Below, one piece after another: positions 15,035-18,529 of a stretch of 18,529 nucleotides of DNA. Origin of the DNA: an uncultured Bdellovibrio sp. (lineage in GTDB: Bacteria; Bdellovibrionota; Bdellovibrionia; Bdellovibrionales; Bdellovibrionaceae). The position numbers and the translations under genes are program-made. Below the pieces are notes generated by a model. It was not told the DNA's origin. It was given only the letters and a program-made list of their open reading frames with translations, and searched no databases. The DNA is taken from positions 1 through 18,529 of the forward strand of contig CALMPX010000315.1 of NCBI GenBank assembly GCA_937871355.1, in the 5' to 3' direction. Each line of letters opens with the position of its first letter. The first letter of the stretch is position 1.

Positions 15035-15701
15035 TCGATTTTCCAAACTTTAAGGCGGTGTTTGAAAATGAACTTTCTTTTTGACTCAATGACTGAGAGA
15101 AAGTTTTATAGTTCTCAGCTTTTGTTAGAATCATTCTTGATTCTTTTTCGTGACCATCGGCAAGCATTTGAGTCAAAAGACTTACAACATGACTTTGAAT
15201 CACCTGTGATTGAGCTTGTTGTGAAATTAAAGTTCCCACGCCGGAAGCTGTTAGTTTTGCAGATACTCCGGGGGAAGAACTTAAAGCGCGCGTTTCTAAC
15301 TCTTTACCTGATGCGAAAGTCGACTTCGTGTCGGTACTTACATTAGATATAAGTGTCATGGCTTTAGCGATTTCTGATTCGACTAAGTCTGATTTTTCAG
15401 TTTTATATTCTTTTGGCAGTGCTTTATAGATTTTATCAAGCCGTCCAAGCGCTTCTTTAGGTTCTTTCCACTTATCCCACTCCGAGGGCTGAACGATGTC
15501 ATTGATCGTTTTGACTCGTTGAATACGGTCATTAATACCAGCCATTTCATCTTTTAAAAGCTGTGATTGTTGTTGAAGTTCATACATCGTATGCAAAGTG
15601 TTAAACACAATCTGAGCTAATAGTGGTAGATCTCCACCCCATAGATCTGCCTTGGCTTGAAGTTGAAAAACTAAAAGCAGCGAAAATAAATATTTTTTCA
15701 T
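15027..15701 (-). CDS. VirB5/TrbJ-like pilus-tip / minor pilin protein
   Basis: A 224-aa protein with a Sec signal peptide (cleavage near QAKA at residue 18), then a largely coiled-coil, Gln/Lys/Glu-rich mature part. The N-terminal DLWGGDLPLLAQIVFNTLHTMYELQQQ segment is typical of TrbJ/VirB5: a hydrophobic start, then a helix with repeated Gln. VirB5 proteins sit at the pilus tip and help attach to recipients. The position between virB4 and virB6 is the classical one. The family is poorly conserved, so this rests on length, export signal, helical pattern and gene order. Confidence 0.7.
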   Translation of the reverse strand: MKKYLFSLLLVFQLQAKADLWGGDLPLLAQIVFNTLHTMYELQQQSQLLKDEMAGINDRIQRVKTINDIVQPSEWDKWKEPKEALGRLDKIYKALPKEYKTEKSDLVESEIAKAMTLISNVSTDTKSTFASGKELETRALSSSPGVSAKLTASGVGTLISQQAQSQVIQSHVVSLLTQMLADGHEKESRMILTKAENYKTFSQSLSQKESSFSNTALKFGKSNE

Positions 15702-15718
15702 TATTAAATCCTTTCTGG

Positions 15719-17782
15719 CTAAATTTGGTTATCTCTTGCGATATTTTCAGTTTGAGCGAGTTCATAAAAAGCAGGATCGGGGTAAAGTCTAAAAACTTGG
15801 CTCATGTCTGACAGTACAAAAAACTCTGAGTATTTTGGTTTTTGTGAACTAACAGATAGTACTCGCTCGATATCAGAATTCGATAAATCGAAGCTTTGCT
15901 TTAAAAATTCTCTAGTAGCGCCGTCTTGCAAAAATATTTTTGTGTAACTTGTTGCAAATATCATTTTAGAAAAAGCATCATCTCCGTAATCAGCCAAGTT
16001 TTGGGTAATTGAAACGATACCGGCTTTATATTTTCTTAAGGTTCGATACATTTCTTCTAAAAATGATTTACTTAAAGCAAAAAATCTCCAAACTTCATCA
16101 AATACAATCAGTGTTTTTGGGTAAGTCCCTTTTTCTAAGTCTTTCCATAACAGCTCACTTAGTAGAAAAATCGTTACTTTTTGAATAATGGGACTTGAAT
16201 CCAGAGATTTAAAGTCGAAAGCGGATATCTGAGAATTGATCAGTGTTTTAAGATCATGTCTTTCAGACGTATCGTCAAAATGAACATGGGGCTTTAGCCA
16301 TAAAGCGATATCGTGATAACACTTTTCTTCTTTGTCGTTTGCTTTTCTAATAAGTGACTTAATAGATAAGTATTCATTCTCAAAATCACTTAACAAATCG
16401 TCAATAGCGACGAAGTGTGAGTGAGTAATATGTTTGCCGCTACCGCAAAGCAGTTCAATCAATGTTTTAAAAAATCCATTCTTTGTGACAACAGTATTTT
16501 TCAAATATGTCGCAATTAAGCTATGAGCCTCAGTTAGCGATAAAGTAATACTTTGACCACCGTACTGAGTTATAATCTTCTTGTATGATCCGCCGACATC
16601 AAAAATACAAAGTCTGCTTTGTGGTTCATCCTTAAATTGACTAATAAGTATTGAACTCATAAGAAAACTTTTACCACTGCCGGATGACCCACAAATAAAT
16701 GCGTTATAGTTAAGATTTTCTTTTGAAAATAAGTTTAAATGACTTTTCTCTAAACAGCGCGACCTAAGCTCTAACGACGATGAATCATTTGATCTTGAGT
16801 AATCTAGAAACAACGGCAAAATTTCAACAAGATTGCTCGACAAAATAGGTGTCTTTCGAATATTCAAAGTTTTATTAGTCGGAATATGACTTTTAAAAAC
16901 GGTGAGTGTGCCAACGCCTTCTTTAAAAAGACCAGCATTACCGATACCAGACATGACTCGTTCAAAATCATGGGCTGAGGCATTGGTTTTGTCTTTTGAT
17001 GAATTTAATATCACCGCTACCGAAATTTCAAAAAGTGTTTCTTTGCCGACTAAAATTCTTTCTAAAGTTTCTTCGCTTGAATGAAGTACGCTGTTACTTT
17101 CAATATTTTTCACTTCTAACGATGAAGTAATAGAAAGCGCGTGACTGACGCGACGTTTAGTTTCAAGTTTCTTTCTAATTTTTTGTCGATCCGGAATTTC
17201 TAATTTAAACGATAAAAGAAATTCATCATTAAATTCAAAAAGATCCTGAAAGCACCCTTTCCATGTCAATTGCGGAAGCTCAGTCATTGAAAGTGCTTTG
17301 ATCGTATCAGATCCAACGCGAAGATGATCTTTTTCCCATACGACGTCTGGTACGTTTTTATCTAAGATGTCATGACCAAAATAGCTTGATAATAATAAGT
17401 CCCAGTCCGAACGCAGTAATTCAAACGGCTTCATTTTAATTTCAGATAAAACTGACTTTAAATGGGAATAGCTTTCAGGTTTTTTTACTTTTTCAAAAAA
17501 GTAAAGCCTAGTTTCAAAACCAGGGATTTCTGACTGAAGTTTTCTTCGCACAAAAATGATCTGACCTTCGAAGTAATTCGGAAGACGCGTTAGTAAATCA
17601 GATATTTTGTTAAAATACTGTTCGCTGCTGTTTCCATCAAAGTTTTCCTCCAAAAGACCTGATGATAATGGATAAGCTTTATAGCATTTAAAGTATTCCC
17701 CTTGATTAGATGCAAGCAAGCCATCTTGAATAAATTCAGCGCCGATAATATTTTTAGTAAGAGATAGTTTCATTTTTACCAT
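15719..17782 (-). CDS. VirB4/TraC-like conjugation ATPase
   Basis: A 687-aa protein, within the usual VirB4 size range of 700-850 aa but a little short. The N-terminal half is divergent. The C-terminal AAA-like domain has Walker A GSSGSGKS at 365-372, the VirB4-typical IFDVGGSYKK shortly after, and Walker B LIVFDEVWRFF (Asp562, Glu563). Motifs after that include the ITQNLADYG stretch. It is the inner-membrane ATPase that powers pilus assembly and substrate transfer. Its start lies inside the end of the virB3 gene (29-nt overlap). ATG 17773 is an alternative that would shorten it by three residues. No damage is visible. Confidence 0.92.
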   Translation of the reverse strand: MVKMKLSLTKNIIGAEFIQDGLLASNQGEYFKCYKAYPLSSGLLEENFDGNSSEQYFNKISDLLTRLPNYFEGQIIFVRRKLQSEIPGFETRLYFFEKVKKPESYSHLKSVLSEIKMKPFELLRSDWDLLLSSYFGHDILDKNVPDVVWEKDHLRVGSDTIKALSMTELPQLTWKGCFQDLFEFNDEFLLSFKLEIPDRQKIRKKLETKRRVSHALSITSSLEVKNIESNSVLHSSEETLERILVGKETLFEISVAVILNSSKDKTNASAHDFERVMSGIGNAGLFKEGVGTLTVFKSHIPTNKTLNIRKTPILSSNLVEILPLFLDYSRSNDSSSLELRSRCLEKSHLNLFSKENLNYNAFICGSSGSGKSFLMSSILISQFKDEPQSRLCIFDVGGSYKKIITQYGGQSITLSLTEAHSLIATYLKNTVVTKNGFFKTLIELLCGSGKHITHSHFVAIDDLLSDFENEYLSIKSLIRKANDKEEKCYHDIALWLKPHVHFDDTSERHDLKTLINSQISAFDFKSLDSSPIIQKVTIFLLSELLWKDLEKGTYPKTLIVFDEVWRFFALSKSFLEEMYRTLRKYKAGIVSITQNLADYGDDAFSKMIFATSYTKIFLQDGATREFLKQSFDLSNSDIERVLSVSSQKPKYSEFFVLSDMSQVFRLYPDPAFYELAQTENIARDNQI

Positions 17783-18047
17783 TTCTTTCTTTATGTCCTA
17801 GAAAAATTCTAGGTGCAGTGATGTATTGCATGAGTAGTTCTAGATGACCTTCTTTTTGTCCTGATGAAATTATTCGTAAACTCACAAGAGTTACTATTCC
17901 AAAGATCCAAGATAGGATCAGTGGAAGGTTTATGATGTTCAGGATGACGTTCGTTCCCGCTAAGATGATAAAAGACATCACGATGTGGCTGACATCAAAG
18001 CCCCAGAATTTGGATTTGTTCATATTGCTCGTTGGACAGCTTTTCAT
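17754..18047 (-). CDS. VirB3/TraL-like inner-membrane protein
   Basis: A 97-aa protein with two transmembrane segments (about 19-36 and 43-60) and a C-terminal cytoplasmic part (LLMQYITAPRIFLGHKER) that resembles the end of TraL/VirB3. VirB3 proteins are short bitopic partners of VirB4, sometimes fused to it, and lie next to it in the operon, as here. The gene overlaps virB4 by 29 nt and shares a base with the VirB2 stop (TAATG). The assignment is by position, length and topology. Confidence 0.65.
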   Translation of the reverse strand: MKSCPTSNMNKSKFWGFDVSHIVMSFIILAGTNVILNIINLPLILSWIFGIVTLVSLRIISSGQKEGHLELLMQYITAPRIFLGHKERNGKNETISY

Positions 18048-18313
18048 TACTGAACCACCCGAGAAATAAGATCCACGATGCTCTGTGCTCCGAATAAGAT
18101 AACTGAGCCCACGATGGCATAGCTTAGATGCTGTTTAGAATTTGGGTTGCCAGTAAAAAAACTGAAAGCAGCAAACCCTAATCCCATAACGGCAAAGGCG
18201 GGAAGAATCGATCCAATCAAAACAGATTTAAGTCCAGCTAAGGATGATTCAACCGAAGCGAAGGCCAAGGAGTAAAGCCCGAGGATTAAAATAAATATAA
18301 TTATTTTTTTCAT
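18047..18313 (-). CDS. VirB2/TrbC-like major pilin
   Basis: An 88-aa protein with an N-terminal signal peptide (cleavage near AFA at residue 19) and two further hydrophobic segments (about 31-53 and 65-80) separated by a short polar loop (FTGNPNSKQH). This is the shape of VirB2/TrbC pilins, which polymerise as the conjugative pilus. AAGAAGGG before the ATG is a good Shine-Dalgarno. Its position ahead of VirB3 and VirB4 is the standard order. Confidence 0.8.
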   Translation of the reverse strand: MKKIIIFILILGLYSLAFASVESSLAGLKSVLIGSILPAFAVMGLGFAAFSFFTGNPNSKQHLSYAIVGSVILFGAQSIVDLISRVVQ

Positions 18314-18328
18314 ATTAGTTATCCCTTC

Positions 18329-18529
18329 TTAAATTTCTGCAGGCGTGTTTTGTGAGGGTTCAGTTTTAGCCTCAGTGGTCGATTTAATGCCGAGCTGAAC
18401 GACGTATTTCTGATTGGGTAGGTGATACATCTCAAAAGTCAGATTTTCTCCACTTTGAGATAACCAAGCTCGTCCAACTTTGTTCCAAGCGGTGCGAGTT
18501 TCCATTTTTCCATTATTTTTAACGGTGTA
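18329..18529 (-). CDS. Partial protein of unknown function (C-terminal 66 residues)
   Basis: The frame enters from the right edge and ends at TAA 18331-18329, so the start is outside the window. The visible part reads YTVKNNGKMETRTAWNKVGR and continues with SQSGENLTFEMY. This resembles the small ICE proteins that carry an NG(K/E)...(R/T)W..VG.A(W/F) pattern, often in transfer operons. I do not recognise a named family with certainty. It ends 16 nt before the pilin gene on the same strand. Confidence 0.5.
   Translation of the reverse strand, partial: YTVKNNGKMETRTAWNKVGRAWLSQSGENLTFEMYHLPNQKYVVQLGIKSTTEAKTEPSQNTPAEI

Noticed and set aside
1..18529. CRISPR array, insertion sequence or transposase
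   Set aside because: No regularly spaced repeats and no transposase-type frames were seen on either strand.

Overview
The window shows a low-GC Gram-negative bacterium. Lipobox lipoproteins and Sec signal peptides are present. A clear FliA-type (sigma-28) promoter, TAAG-N15-GCCGATAA, lies upstream of one lipoprotein gene. Together with the gene styles, this suggests a Bdellovibrio-like or other deltaproteobacterial relative. That assignment is an inference; no rRNA or marker gene is here to prove it.

Layout. (1) 1-1318, minus strand: the N-terminal part of a membrane-anchored protein cut by the window edge, then a dual-specificity-type protein phosphatase. (2) 1569-4831, plus strand: a tightly overlapping four-gene surface-polymer operon. 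It encodes a SAM methyltransferase, a SerB-like HAD phosphatase, a LicC/GlmU-like nucleotidyltransferase and a TagF/TagB-like CDP-glycerol:glycerophosphotransferase. (3) 4832-5174: debris holding a 27-codon remnant of a GAPDH C-terminus on the minus strand. (4) 5175-7851: a dCMP deaminase, a degenerate tRNA-His(GTG)-like sequence on the minus strand, then three exported proteins on the plus strand (a lipoprotein behind the FliA-type promoter, a 148-aa secreted protein and an exported HAD-fold protein). (5) 7964-18529, all minus strand: the integrase end of an integrative and conjugative element (ICE).

The ICE part reads, in transcription order (right to left): partial unknown protein, VirB2/TrbC pilin, VirB3, VirB4 ATPase, VirB5/TrbJ, VirB6/TrbL, VirB9, VirB10, VirD4/TraD coupling protein, lipoprotein (VirB7-like candidate), small ribbon-helix-helix-like protein, Replic_Relax/MOBC-like relaxase candidate, excisionase, tyrosine integrase. 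Most junctions overlap by 1-28 nt or have short gaps, so this is one long operon. VirB1, VirB8 and VirB11 are not seen; they could lie to the right or be absent.

The main non-coding find is a nested inverted repeat (9402-9493), followed by AT-rich DNA, between the relaxase candidate and xis. It is the best oriT candidate in the window, and its outer arm overlaps the xis Shine-Dalgarno. Other findings are the damaged tRNA-His-like sequence (a possible att remnant), a GAPDH fossil, a 76-nt sequence found twice at about 74% identity, and the FliA-type promoter.
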